In this document: positions 8,501 through 16,379 of the stretch, one piece after another
Numbering within the stretch: the stretch's first letter is position 1
Layout: every line of letters begins with the position of its first letter
Assembly: GCA_015057635.1 (NCBI GenBank)
Contig: SVEB01000109.1
Span: 1 to 64,000 of the forward strand
From: Lachnospiraceae bacterium
GTDB lineage: Bacteria; Bacillota; Clostridia; Lachnospirales; Lachnospiraceae
Direction: 5' to 3'
DNA length: 64,000 nt
Program-made: the position numbers and the translations under genes
The notes under the pieces: model-generated
The model's database searches: none
What the model was told of the DNA's origin: nothing
What the model saw: only the letters and a program-made list of their open reading frames with translations

Positions 8501-9664
8501 ATGTTATTTGATTTTACTTATTACAACCCAACAAGAATCCATTTTGGAAAAGACTCTCTTAGTCAGTTAAAGGGAGAACTTGAGCAGTTTGGCGAAAGCA
8601 TTCTTTTGGTATATGGAAAGAACTCTATTAAGAAGATGGGGCTGTATGACAAAGTAATCGCGATTTTAGAGGAAAGTGGCAAGAAGGTTGTGGAACTGGC
8701 AGGCGTTATGTCAAATCCTACGTATGAGAAAGTATTAGAAGGCAGCAAGTTAGTGCGTGACAATAAGGTCAGCCTGATTTTAGCAGTTGGCGGCGGTTCG
8801 GTTATTGACTGTGCAAAGGCGATTTCTGTTTCTGCATACTGCGAAGGGGATGCATTCACAAGATACTGGCTGAACTTTGAACCAGTGAATAATGAGATTG
8901 TTCCGGTTGGCTCTGTTCTTACTATGGTAGGTACCGGTTCTGAGATGAACGGCGGTTCTGTTATTACGAACGAAGAAATGAAGATTAAGACAGGTCGTGT
9001 TTACTCGCCGGATGTTTATCCTAAGTTCTCAATCTTAAATCCAGAATATACGTACTCTGTGCCACAGTACCAGATGGTAAGCGGCGTATTTGATATTATG
9101 TCTCATCTGATGGAACAGTATTTCTCAGGAACGGATAATAATACAACGGATTATGTGATTGAAGGAGTTCTTCGCTCGGTTATCGATAATACAAGGGTGG
9201 CGATTAAGAATCCAAAAGATTACGAAGCAAGAAGCAATATTATGTGGAGTGCCACACTTGCATTGAATACGGTTACCGGTCTTTCGAAAGAACAGGACTG
9301 GGAAGTTCATATGATCGAACACCAGTTAGGAGCGTATACAGACTGTGCGCATGGCATGGGATTAGCGGCCATCTCTATTCCTTATTACCGTTATATCTAT
9401 TCTTACGGTCTTGATAAGTTCGTACGTTTTGCGACTGAAGTATGGCATGTATCCGCCGAAGGAAAGACAAAAGATGAGATTGCATTAGAAGGTCTTAACT
9501 GTTTAGAATCCTTTATCCGTGAATGCGGTATGGTTACTTCTTTAAAAGAACTTGGTGCAACTGCTGATATGCTACCGCTGATCGCAAACTCCACTGTATT
9601 AGGCGGAGGCTATAAGAAGCTGACAGCAGAAGAAGTATTAGAAATCTTAAAGAGATGTTACTAA
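8501..9664 (+). CDS. Iron-containing alcohol dehydrogenase (butanol dehydrogenase type)
   Basis: 387 residues. The N-terminal half has the nucleotide-binding motif GGGS in 'ILAVGGGSVIDCAKAIS'. The metal-binding part has 'FDIMSHLMEQYFS' and the ligand histidine of 'DCAHGMGLAA', as in YugJ/BdhA-like group III dehydrogenases. It interconverts an aldehyde and an alcohol with NAD(P)H in the cytoplasm. The ATG 8501 start has AGGAGG at the right distance; the in-frame ATG at 8435 has none. The MerR-type promoter upstream suggests induction by an aldehyde or other electrophile, so detoxification is a likelier role than solvent production. The regulator gene is not nearby. Confidence 0.92.
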   Translation: MLFDFTYYNPTRIHFGKDSLSQLKGELEQFGESILLVYGKNSIKKMGLYDKVIAILEESGKKVVELAGVMSNPTYEKVLEGSKLVRDNKVSLILAVGGGSVIDCAKAISVSAYCEGDAFTRYWLNFEPVNNEIVPVGSVLTMVGTGSEMNGGSVITNEEMKIKTGRVYSPDVYPKFSILNPEYTYSVPQYQMVSGVFDIMSHLMEQYFSGTDNNTTDYVIEGVLRSVIDNTRVAIKNPKDYEARSNIMWSATLALNTVTGLSKEQDWEVHMIEHQLGAYTDCAHGMGLAAISIPYYRYIYSYGLDKFVRFATEVWHVSAEGKTKDEIALEGLNCLESFIRECGMVTSLKELGATADMLPLIANSTVLGGGYKKLTAEEVLEILKRCY

Positions 9665-9692
9665 AATAAAGTGAAATAATATAAAATGAAGT

Positions 9693-9731
9693 AAAAGGTT
9701 GTCACATTCAGAAGTAAGTGACAACCTTTTT
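9693..9731 (+). terminator. Intrinsic terminator
   Basis: AAAAGGTTGTCAC / GTGACAACCTTTT, 13 bp, then T run. The A-run on the 5' side makes it potentially bidirectional. Confidence 0.9.
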
Positions 9732-10033
9732 ATACATATATTAGCTGTTTTGCAGCATCAGCGAAATTGTCGTAATTCGTGTAAATATTCATACGGGCAG
9801 TGCGAGTCGTTTGGGGCATATGAAAATAGCCTGAAACTGATTCTTCCATTATAAGGTAGAAGTCGATCGCTGTCATCCTATTTATTTCAAGGGAGCGATA
9901 TAGATACAAATGCGGTCTGAGTGATTTTGGAAATAAATCTTCCAATGAAAAGGTGTAGAAAAACAGTGCAGGATTGACAAGGAGTGGAAGCGTTGCTAGA
10001 ATGGCAGAAAGAAAAGGAGAATGGAGCATCAGC
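9732..10033. other. Intergenic stretch without a supported gene
   Basis: About 300 bp. The minus strand is open across it and ends just beside the terminator (last residues DNFADAAKQLIYV), but no start has a convincing ribosome site and no family is recognised. It could be a gene fragment. No other structure seen. Confidence 0.35.
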
Positions 10034-10450
10034 ATGAGCAAAGTAAAAGTGGCGTTTGTATGTGTGCATAATTCCTGCCGTTCCCAGATGGCAGAAGCGT
10101 TAGGAAAGATTCTGGCAGCGGATGTGTTTGAAAGTTATTCTGCAGGGACGGAGTTAAGACCGCAGATCAATCAGGATGCGGTAAGGATTATCAAGAATTT
10201 ATATCATGTGGATATGAATGAGACACAGAGAAGCAAGCTGTTATCCGATATTCCACAGGTGGATATTGTGGTAACGATGGGATGTAATGTGGACTGTCCA
10301 AACCTTCCTTGCAGTCACAGGGAGGACTGGGGATTAGAGGATCCGTCCGGAAAGGCAGATGAGGAGTTCATCTTTACAGCAAAGAAGATTGAAGAAAAGG
10401 TGTTAGACCTTAAGAAAAGGATTGAAGAAGGAATTCTTGAAACAAAATAA
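10034..10450 (+). CDS. arsC: Arsenate reductase (thioredoxin-type, ArsC / LMW phosphatase fold)
   Basis: 138 residues. The phosphatase-loop CxxxxxR is present as 'CVHNSCRSQMAEA' near the N-terminus. The second cysteine pair, which resolves the disulfide in thioredoxin-coupled arsenate reductases, is in 'MGCNVDCPNLPC', followed by 'DWGLEDPSGK'. This is the Bacillus/Staphylococcus ArsC type: it reduces arsenate to arsenite in the cytoplasm. There is no arsR, acr3 or arsB next to it, so export must be encoded elsewhere, or the enzyme serves another phosphate-like substrate. Start ATG 10034 has GGAG seven bases upstream. Confidence 0.88.
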   Translation: MSKVKVAFVCVHNSCRSQMAEALGKILAADVFESYSAGTELRPQINQDAVRIIKNLYHVDMNETQRSKLLSDIPQVDIVVTMGCNVDCPNLPCSHREDWGLEDPSGKADEEFIFTAKKIEEKVLDLKKRIEEGILETK

Positions 10451-10486
10451 GGATAACTTAAGATATTTGGATTAATAGGAGATAGG

Positions 10487-10534
10487 AAGAAGGCTACTTT
10501 ACGGCATAGGGGCTGTGAAGAGGCCTTCTTTTTT
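10487..10534 (+). terminator. Intrinsic terminator
   Basis: AAGAAGGC pairs with GCCTTCTT, continued by TTTACGGC with GCTGTGAA (G-T pairs), then a T run. Ends arsC transcription. Confidence 0.75.
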
Positions 10535-10712
10535 GTTTTATTTCTTAGTATTTTCGTTTTTATTTCGTGGTATTTTTATAGGAAAGAAGGAAAGATGTCA
10601 GAAATCCCCATCTGCATTGCCGATCGCAGCGTGGGGATTATTCGTGACAGGAATTCTGTTTATGGCAGCAGCCTATGTAATACCGCTTCGAGGGAGAAAA
10701 AGCGGTTTGTAA
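10515..10712 (+). CDS. Possible small two-helix membrane protein
   Basis: A 65-codon frame from GTG 10515. Its first 20 residues and the segment 'LPIAAWGLFVTGILFMAAAY' are strongly hydrophobic and are separated by a basic linker, followed by a basic tail, which is a sensible layout for a small membrane protein. The problem is the start: the 5' end overlaps the arsC terminator, no clear ribosome site is seen, and an internal TTG (about 10533) is equally possible. It may be a broken gene. Treat as tentative. Confidence 0.3.
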   Translation: MKRPSFLFYFLVFSFLFRGIFIGKKERCQKSPSALPIAAWGLFVTGILFMAAAYVIPLRGRKSGL

Positions 10713-10719
10713 ATTCTTG

Positions 10720-10778
10720 ATTCTGATTAAGAATAAACGCAGCATTTGTTCTTAATCAGAATTTATTCTTAATCAGAA
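10720..10778. repeat. Perfect inverted repeat plus an extra direct copy
   Basis: ATTCTGATTAAGAA (10720-10733) and its exact complement TTCTTAATCAGAAT (10749-10762) form a 14-bp hairpin. A second copy, ATTCTTAATCAGAA, follows at 10765-10778 and covers the stop codon of azoR. Three copies of one 13-mer allow two alternative hairpins between these convergent genes; probably transcription termination. Confidence 0.7.
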
Positions 10779-11426
10779 CTGAAGCGAATCGATTATGCCA
10801 TCGATTTTTTCTTTTGCCTGATTGATTGCTTCTAATCGTTCCTCTTCGGTGGTTCCGGTATTATCCACCTTCAGTTCCTGTACACTGGCAATTCCCATTG
10901 TCTTCATGATGGAGGCGATATAATTTTCTCCTTTGTCCATGACAGGATCTAAGATCCATGGTAAATGTCCGCCGGAAGACTGAACATAGACTAAGGCTCT
11001 GTACTCGTTATCTAACATTCCCTTTGGTTTCTTGCCTTTTTCAATCAGAATCGTTTTGTTGGTTTGAACGATACAGTCAATATATTCTTTGAGTGGTGCG
11101 GGAAAGGATAGACTCCACATAGGCGCGGCAATCACATACATAGTTGCGCTGATGAACTCATCGCACAACTCTCTTATTTTCTGTACTTCTTTTTGATCTT
11201 CTTCGGATAACTGTTTCGCGGCATCTTCTTTTATGATGCAATTCCGGTCTTCGAAATACTGATACTTAAGTCTTGGAATATGTTCTTTATATAAATCGAC
11301 TTCCTTTACTTCAAAGTCTTCGTGTTTCTCAAGAAATTTATTTATAAATTCCCGTGCGACCGTTTTGGAGGAAGATAGTGTCTCAGGCTTTGAATTAACA
11401 CTAATATAGAGTAATTTTTTTTTCAT
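10773..11426 (-). CDS. azoR: FMN-dependent NADH-azoreductase / flavodoxin-fold quinone reductase
   Basis: 217 residues, Flavodoxin_2 family. FMN-binding features are SVNSKPETLSSSK near the N-terminus, 'PMWSLSFPAPLKEYID' in the middle (family motif PMxxFxxPAxLKxYID) and SSGG at about residue 145. It is a cytoplasmic flavoenzyme that reduces quinones and azo compounds with NADH in two-electron steps. The start at 11426 has GAGGTGG upstream on this strand; an upstream ATG at 11504 would add 26 residues with no family match. It is divergent from the coat-protein genes. Confidence 0.88.
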   Translation of the reverse strand: MKKKLLYISVNSKPETLSSSKTVAREFINKFLEKHEDFEVKEVDLYKEHIPRLKYQYFEDRNCIIKEDAAKQLSEEDQKEVQKIRELCDEFISATMYVIAAPMWSLSFPAPLKEYIDCIVQTNKTILIEKGKKPKGMLDNEYRALVYVQSSGGHLPWILDPVMDKGENYIASIMKTMGIASVQELKVDNTGTTEEERLEAINQAKEKIDGIIDSLQF

Positions 11427-11571
11427 GTTTACCACCTCAAATCTTTTTATTTTTATTAGTATTCGCAAATCGGAATCTGATTTATTCAGCGTCGAATTCT
11501 TCATTTTTGTGAATAAGAAGCTCTTATTTTGGAATCTTAATATTGAATAAGATGGAAGGAGAAATTATTTT

Positions 11572-11757
11572 ATGGCATGTATTAATCAGTTAGAGTTACA
11601 GAATCTTCGCCACTTAATTGGAGCACACTGCACAATTGAGAAAAAACTTCGTTTTTATGCAGAACAGTGCACGGATCCTACAATCAAAAGCATGATGACA
11701 AACGATGCGGATGCGGCAAAACAGAGCAAGGATAAGTTAATGAAATTTTTACAGTAG
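11572..11757 (+). CDS. CotF-associated spore coat protein, small subunit
   Basis: 61 residues, starting MACINQLELQNLRHLIGAHC, all helical with two or three cysteines. In Clostridia a protein of this kind precedes a CotF-like coat protein, as here. It is probably a structural component of the spore coat made in the mother cell. AAGGAG precedes the ATG. The stop codon TAG overlaps the ribosome site of the next gene, so the two are translationally coupled. No sigma-A promoter is obvious in the 145-bp gap to azoR, which fits a sporulation sigma factor, but I cannot identify one with confidence. Confidence 0.75.
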   Translation: MACINQLELQNLRHLIGAHCTIEKKLRFYAEQCTDPTIKSMMTNDADAAKQSKDKLMKFLQ

Positions 11758-11769
11758 GAGGCGTTGAAA

Positions 11770-12018
11770 ATGCAGGAAAAAGAAATGGTAAGTGACTACT
11801 TAGCAGGCCTAAATGCAAGTTTAGCAGGTTATGGCGGAATCATCGCACAGTGTGAAAATCAGGAGTTAAGGCAGACGATTCAGGAAATGAGAAATCAGGA
11901 TGAGATTCGCCAGTATTCCTTATTCAAGATAGCAAAGGAAAAAGGATACTATATACCAGCACAGCAGGCAACCGAACAGGAGATTCAGAAAGTGAATCAG
12001 GATATGTCTCAGGGTTGA
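11770..12018 (+). CDS. CotF-like spore coat protein
   Basis: 82 residues with the Coat_F pattern: 'EKEMVSDYLAGLNASLAGYG' in the first helix and 'REIRQYSLFKIAKEKGYY'-like helices (here 'DEIRQYSLFKIAKEKGYYIP') near the end. Start ATG 11770 is eight bases after AGGAGG, whose first bases are the stop codon of the preceding coat gene; the TTG at 11764 is too close. It is a predicted coat component of the endospore and marks the organism as a spore former. Confidence 0.85.
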   Translation: MQEKEMVSDYLAGLNASLAGYGGIIAQCENQELRQTIQEMRNQDEIRQYSLFKIAKEKGYYIPAQQATEQEIQKVNQDMSQG

Positions 12019-12043
12019 TCCGACAGAGTAATAAACACATGAA

Positions 12044-12079
12044 AAAGAACGTGGATTGTATTTACAGTCCACGTTCTTT
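12044..12079. terminator. Strong hairpin between coat genes and broken dehydrogenase
   Basis: AAAGAACGTGGATTGT / ACAGTCCACGTTCTTT, 16 bp with one G-T pair and a 4-nt loop. It has A-run and T-run sides, so it can terminate in both directions. It sits exactly where homology of the truncated dehydrogenase ends. Confidence 0.8.
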
Positions 12080-12084
12080 CTTCT

Positions 12085-12632
12085 TAATACGACAACAGTA
12101 TCTCCGGATTTCATTCCGCTGATATCGATACCCCAGTAGGAGGTAGGAAGAATGTCCGTACAGAACAGCACTTGTTCATCGGTCAGCTCTTCCGGTACAA
12201 TAACAGGGCCTACATTGGCATAAGGGACGCGAAGATATTCAGCCTGTCCGCCTGGATAACCGCCGTAGGTATTGCTATATCCGAATAAACCGCCGACTTC
12301 ACCATTTGGATTGGAGTTATCGCACTGGCTGTACCAAACGTGCCGGCAGAAAAAACAATGTCCGCAGGATACGGGGAATGGGACAAGCACCCAGTCACCT
12401 TTCTTTACTTTTTTACGCCTTTTCCGGCTTCTTCTACAATGCCCATTGTTTTGTGGCCTAAGATAAAGCCATGAGGCGTATTGGGAACCATGCCGTGTAC
12501 TAAGTGAAGATCTGATCCGCAGATGGCGGTGGAAGTGACCCGTACGATAATATCATCGGATTTCTCCAGCTTGGGATCCTCCACATGGCTCACGGATACA
12601 TGATTTCGACCTTCATATACAATTGCTTTCAT
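12085..12632 (-). pseudogene. Zinc-dependent (MDR) alcohol dehydrogenase, frameshifted and truncated
   Basis: The N-terminal part (from ATG 12632, GGAGG upstream) encodes the GroES-like catalytic domain start with zinc-ligand motifs 'CGSDLHLVHG' and 'LGHKTMGIVEEAGKGVKK', then stops at a TAA. The next frame continues correctly with 'VLVPFPVSCGHCFFC' and runs to 'DISGMKSGDTVVVL'. Adding one A to the A6 tract at 12409-12414 restores the frame. Homology ends at about 12085, just before the Rossmann motif (usually GxGPVG), so the cofactor domain and C-terminus are missing. Two independent lesions make it a true pseudogene. The original was of the formaldehyde/threonine dehydrogenase-like group. 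Confidence 0.9.
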
Positions 12633-12956
12633 AAAACACCTCCATTTCAACTATTGAATTAGTGTAGAGAAAAAGAAACGGATTTATTCACAGAGATGGA
12701 TTTTTGAATGAGAGGAGAGAAAGCTTTTAAAGAAGAAAGAGATTATGATGTAAAAAGCTATAAATTTATAAAAATACATCCCAATAGGTATAAAAAATAC
12801 GTATTTCTAGAATAGATATCTAGAGAATATACTTTTTTATTTTATTTTACGCTTCTTATGAATCTGGAAGGCTAGGAAAAAGCCAGTATTTATGCGGCCT
12901 GCGGTCATTTTTTGAAAAAACAAAATAAAATTTACAGAAGTTGTAAGTAAAGATTA

Positions 12957-12986
12957 ATGACACAATTCGAGTTTTTGTGTTATAAT
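12957..12986 (+). promoter_or_regulatory. Promoter of the P-loop gene, with overlapping inverted repeat
   Basis: -10 TATAAT 12981-12986 and a -35-like ATGACA 12957-12962 (18 bp spacer). ACACAA (12960-12965) and TTGTGT (12975-12980) form an inverted repeat within the spacer that could be an operator. The 320 bp between this and the pseudogene start is AT-rich and shows no gene. Confidence 0.55.
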
Positions 12987-13025
12987 AGAACGTATTTATT
13001 TGATTTATGTGGAGGATTTAGAAAA

Positions 13026-13589
13026 ATGCCTGTAAGAATTGCAATTTTAGGCGGCCCAAGATGTGGTAAAACTACTTTAATCCAGCAAGTATATGTAGAC
13101 TTAAAAGTTAAAGGGTTAAACGTAGGAGCTTTAACAGAATATAGTACAGAATATTTAAAAGAAAAAGGTATGATTGAAACTATATCAGAGCAGTATGGAA
13201 TTTACCTTGGCCAGAAGATGTTAGAAGATTCTTTAGAAGAATTCGACTATGCGATCACGGATTATGCGACATTTATTCCTTATGTATACGCAAGATTCAT
13301 GCTTGGTGACAAAAAGAGAACAATCAAGGAAATCGAAATCTTGAAGGATCTTTACGGACTAGCTTTACGAGATATTGAAAAGTATGATCATATTTTCTTT
13401 GTACCAAGAGAATTTGGATATAAGAAAGATGGCGTTAGATGGCAGGATGAAACACTTGCAAAATCTATCGATGAAGCGATCAAACAGTTCTTAGATTCCG
13501 AAAATGTTCCTTATACCATTATCAGCGGTTCTACAAAAGAACGTGCGGAACAGATTTATGAAATTGTGGATATAAAAGAAGCAGAATAG
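13026..13589 (+). CDS. P-loop NTPase of AAA_28 / NadR-kinase-like type
   Basis: 187 residues. A Walker A motif GGPRCGKTT is at residues 9-17. An acidic 'AITDYATFIPYVYA' segment is the likely Walker B/lid region and 'REFGYKKDGVRWQDE' resembles the substrate region of AAA_28 proteins (NadR/Ttd14-like kinases). These enzymes phosphorylate nucleosides or small molecules or sense them. Start ATG 13026 has GGAGG upstream; an in-frame GTG at 12957 lies inside the promoter. It is monocistronic with its own promoter and terminator. The substrate cannot be named. Confidence 0.75.
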   Translation: MPVRIAILGGPRCGKTTLIQQVYVDLKVKGLNVGALTEYSTEYLKEKGMIETISEQYGIYLGQKMLEDSLEEFDYAITDYATFIPYVYARFMLGDKKRTIKEIEILKDLYGLALRDIEKYDHIFFVPREFGYKKDGVRWQDETLAKSIDEAIKQFLDSENVPYTIISGSTKERAEQIYEIVDIKEAE

Positions 13590-13600
13590 CAGAGAGATAA

Positions 13601-13665
13601 AAAAGCCTTCTCATTCTTAGGCTATCAGACAGGTTGTGTGATAGTCTAAGAATGGGAGGGCTTTT
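13601..13665 (+). terminator. Long-stem terminator carrying the TATCAGACAGG loop
   Basis: A 27-bp stem (13601-13627 with 13639-13665, several G-T pairs) encloses the loop sequence CTATCAGACAGG, which is the apical block of the large palindromes at 16.2, 30.0 and 36.9 kb. It has no outer arms. It appears to be a core-only member of that family. Confidence 0.85.
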
Positions 13666-13704
13666 GCTTATCTTTTTTGAAAATAGGATGGCTAGAGCAG
13701 AGGA

Positions 13705-14166
13705 TTAATGCTCTTTTTCTGCTTCTTCTTTGGTTTCATGAACGGTTCCCGGTCTGTGAGCCGGAGGTGCATAGATGGAGTATAGTTTTAAAGGTACATC
13801 GGCCAGATTGATCAGGTTGTGATAGGTGCCCGCTGGAACAAGGATGGCATTGCCTTCACATACTTCAGCCTGATAGCACATATTGCTTGGGGAAGAACCC
13901 ATTTTAACGAGTCCGAGTCCATTTTCAATGCGAAGGAACTGATCGAAATCATTATGAATCTCTAAACCGATATCCTCACCAGGGTTAATGTTCATCAGCG
14001 TGACCTGAAGGTGTTCACCGGTCCAGATGGTAGTACGGAAATTGGTGTTCAGATCAGTCAGATATTCTATATTAAAGCATGCAGGTTCTGGGCCGTAGTC
14101 CGGAACAGATGCAGCACGCCTTTTACAGCCGGAAGCGCAGGCGTTAGAATAACAAGTATATTTCAT
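13705..14166 (-). CDS. Cupin-domain protein with cysteine-rich N-terminus
   Basis: 153 residues. Residues 1-20 hold four cysteines. The cupin barrel follows: 'PGEDIGLEIHNDFDQFLRIE' is motif 1 (G...H...E) and 'PAGTYHNLIN' is motif 2, which together supply metal ligands. Such single cupins include sugar-phosphate isomerases, dioxygenases and binding proteins. The protein is probably cytoplasmic, and the function is not assigned. The four cysteines could bind a further metal. It is convergent with the P-loop gene. Confidence 0.8.
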   Translation of the reverse strand: MKYTCYSNACASGCKRRAASVPDYGPEPACFNIEYLTDLNTNFRTTIWTGEHLQVTLMNINPGEDIGLEIHNDFDQFLRIENGLGLVKMGSSPSNMCYQAEVCEGNAILVPAGTYHNLINLADVPLKLYSIYAPPAHRPGTVHETKEEAEKEH

Positions 14167-14344
14167 AAAATACCTTAAATTTATTTTCTATATATAGTAT
14201 GTATCTACTCATTAAAAAGTGAATTTATTAGACGGAGTATCGGGAGCAATAAGTAAAAGAAAAAGAGCAAATATTGACGAGATAAAAAGTTCCAAGAGGA
14301 GTATAGTAGAATTTAAAGGATATAGGAAGAAGGGGGAAAACGTA

Positions 14345-16042
14345 ATGAGCAGTCGAAAAGCACCGACGGATCCGGTTAAAAAGAGACCGGGGTTTTACAT
14401 TATGTTTGAAAAGCAGATTGAGGCAACCAAACGGGATACCGGGGTATGCAGTCAGGAAATCTATTTAAATGATGGCAGGCTGGTCAGCATGGCGAAGATT
14501 GCAGGGAATATCAAAGACGAATCAATGCTTTCCTTAATCAGGACAGCAAAAGGATTTCGAAAGCTGACAGACAGTATCGGAATTTGTGTTACCGGAGAAA
14601 ATCATCAGGAAACGATATGGGCGGTCTTTCAGATGTATGGCAGGCAGGATATGTATGGAGGAGGAACGATCATTCGTGTGCCGGTTTTTGCAAATGGGGC
14701 AGAGACCATCATTCGGTTACAGGATATCGTATGGTCAGACGATGATGATATTCCGGGAAAATTAAGTTTTGAGTTTGAGGAAGCCGGAGAGCTTGCTACG
14801 GCTACCGTAAAACTGTATCTGAATGAAGGATATGAGGCGCCGGAGTGCTTAGAAGAGGACCCACCGGTACTAGAGGGCGTCTCTTATCAGAACATGATCG
14901 CAAAATCTCTTCTTTCTCTGGGGGATGGCAGCAGGATCAGAAAAGTCATAAAAAAAGCGCAGGAAGGAAAAACGGTGACCATTGCCTATATTGGGGGCTC
15001 CATCACCCAGGGGGCCGGAGCAAAGCCGATTCATACAAACTGTTATGCTTATCGGTCTTATGAGTGGTTTCGGGAGAACTATGGGTGTGGAGATAAGAGC
15101 AATGTAAGATTCATTAAGGCAGGGGTTGGCGGAACTCCGTCTGAGCTTGGTATGATCCGCTATCAGGAGGATGTCCTAAGAGGCGGAACGGAACAGCCGG
15201 ATTTTGTGATTGTAGAGTTTGCCGTAAACGATGAAGGGGACGAGACAAGAGGAGAGTGTTATGAAAGCCTGATCCGTGAAATTTTAAATCAGGGCAATGA
15301 ACCGGCCGTTCTCCTTCTATTTGCGGTATTCGCAGACGACTTCAATCTCCAGGATCGTTTAGCTCCAATCGGTTATCACTACCATCTGCCAATGGTTAGT
15401 GTAAAGGATGCAGTAGTGGATCAATTCTATGATACGAAGAACAGAGTTATCTCAAAAAATCAGTATTTCTATGACTGCTATCATCCGACAAATTTAGGGC
15501 ATAAGATAATGGCTGATAGTATCCGGTTCTGTATCGAACAGGAATTAAAACAGCAGGATTTACAGTCACAAGACAAAGTTCTTTATGCCAAACCGTTTAT
15601 GGGGAGGGCATTTGAACAAATCCGCATGTTTGACCGCAGAAATGCCTCTCAATATAGTAATATTCAGTCCGGAGATGACTGGACATCCGATACCGAGCTG
15701 CAGTGCGTGGAAATGGATGCTAACCCATATCAGACTCCTGAATTTACTCATAACTGGATGCATACCCCGTCATGCACCGAGCATACGTTTTGTGTTACCG
15801 TAAAAAGCGAAGCTCTTTTCTTAGTTTATAAAGATTCCGGTGACAATGCCTTTGGAACAGCAGAAATCTACATAGACGGAACCCATGCACGAACCGCAGA
15901 TCCTCATGTTAATGGCTGGACTCACTGCAATGCCATCCTTTTATATGCAAATTCATCTGCAGAAGAACACACGGTTGAGATAAAAGCAGACCCAGAAAAG
16001 AAGTTTACCATCCTGGCCTTTGCAACTGCTACGGTAGTATAA
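14345..16042 (+). CDS. SGNH/GDSL-family hydrolase, two-domain
   Basis: 565 residues. About 200 N-terminal residues form a beta-rich domain. The SGNH domain (about 235-435) shows all four blocks: nucleophile 'YIGGSITQGAG', Gly in 'AGVGGTPSE', Asn in 'VEFAVNDEGD' and the catalytic pair in 'DCYHPTNLGH'. A further beta-rich region ends the protein. There is no signal peptide, so it acts inside the cell. It is an esterase/deacetylase of the type that removes acyl groups from carbohydrates, in the style of rhamnogalacturonan or acetylxylan esterases. The start ATG 14345 follows GGGGG; the GTG at 14219 has no ribosome site. The 3' end is followed by a giant palindrome. Confidence 0.8.
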   Translation: MSSRKAPTDPVKKRPGFYIMFEKQIEATKRDTGVCSQEIYLNDGRLVSMAKIAGNIKDESMLSLIRTAKGFRKLTDSIGICVTGENHQETIWAVFQMYGRQDMYGGGTIIRVPVFANGAETIIRLQDIVWSDDDDIPGKLSFEFEEAGELATATVKLYLNEGYEAPECLEEDPPVLEGVSYQNMIAKSLLSLGDGSRIRKVIKKAQEGKTVTIAYIGGSITQGAGAKPIHTNCYAYRSYEWFRENYGCGDKSNVRFIKAGVGGTPSELGMIRYQEDVLRGGTEQPDFVIVEFAVNDEGDETRGECYESLIREILNQGNEPAVLLLFAVFADDFNLQDRLAPIGYHYHLPMVSVKDAVVDQFYDTKNRVISKNQYFYDCYHPTNLGHKIMADSIRFCIEQELKQQDLQSQDKVLYAKPFMGRAFEQIRMFDRRNASQYSNIQSGDDWTSDTELQCVEMDANPYQTPEFTHNWMHTPSCTEHTFCVTVKSEALFLVYKDSGDNAFGTAEIYIDGTHARTADPHVNGWTHCNAILLYANSSAEEHTVEIKADPEKKFTILAFATATVV

Positions 16043-16135
16043 GCCCAGTATTAAGAGTTGCTCTGCAGTTCTGTTATAAATCACAGCACTCCGGCATAAT
16101 TGCCGTTATTACCCGATAACATGAACCAATGCCGT

Positions 16136-16362
16136 CCACGAACCTCAGGCACTCGCAGAGCCGGCGTCCGTCGCGCCGCTCTGTTTTCCGAAATGTCCGG
16201 CTCATGGCGAATAAAAAACCGCCGCTATCTTTGAATATCAGACAGCGTTTTCCTGTCTGATAGGCAAAGATAGCGGCGGTTTTTTGTACGTCCATGCGTC
16301 CGAACATTTGGAAAACAGAGTGGCGCGACGGACGCCGGCTCTGCAAGCGGCTGGGTTCGTGG
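16136..16362 (-). repeat. Giant nested palindrome, family member 1
   Basis: 227 nt, centred at 16249, between convergent genes. Read on the minus strand: outer stem 16136-16202 with 16297-16362 (long exact run around GCCGGCGTCCGTCGCGCC), conserved asymmetric loops around the 5-bp helix CATGG/CCATG (16203-16207, 16292-16296), inner stem CCGCCGCTATCTTTG with its complement flanked by A and T runs, and an apical hairpin CAGACAG/CTGTCTG with a 7-nt loop (16239-16259). The inner stem alone is an intrinsic terminator in both directions. Confidence 0.9.
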
Positions 16363-16379
16363 ATACCAATGCTGAAATG

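Noticed and set aside
9730..10041. Minus-strand 103-codon frame between the alcohol dehydrogenase and arsC
   Set aside because: It has no convincing ribosome site, a hydrophobic start followed by unrelated text, and no family match. It could be a decayed fragment; reported only as intergenic.
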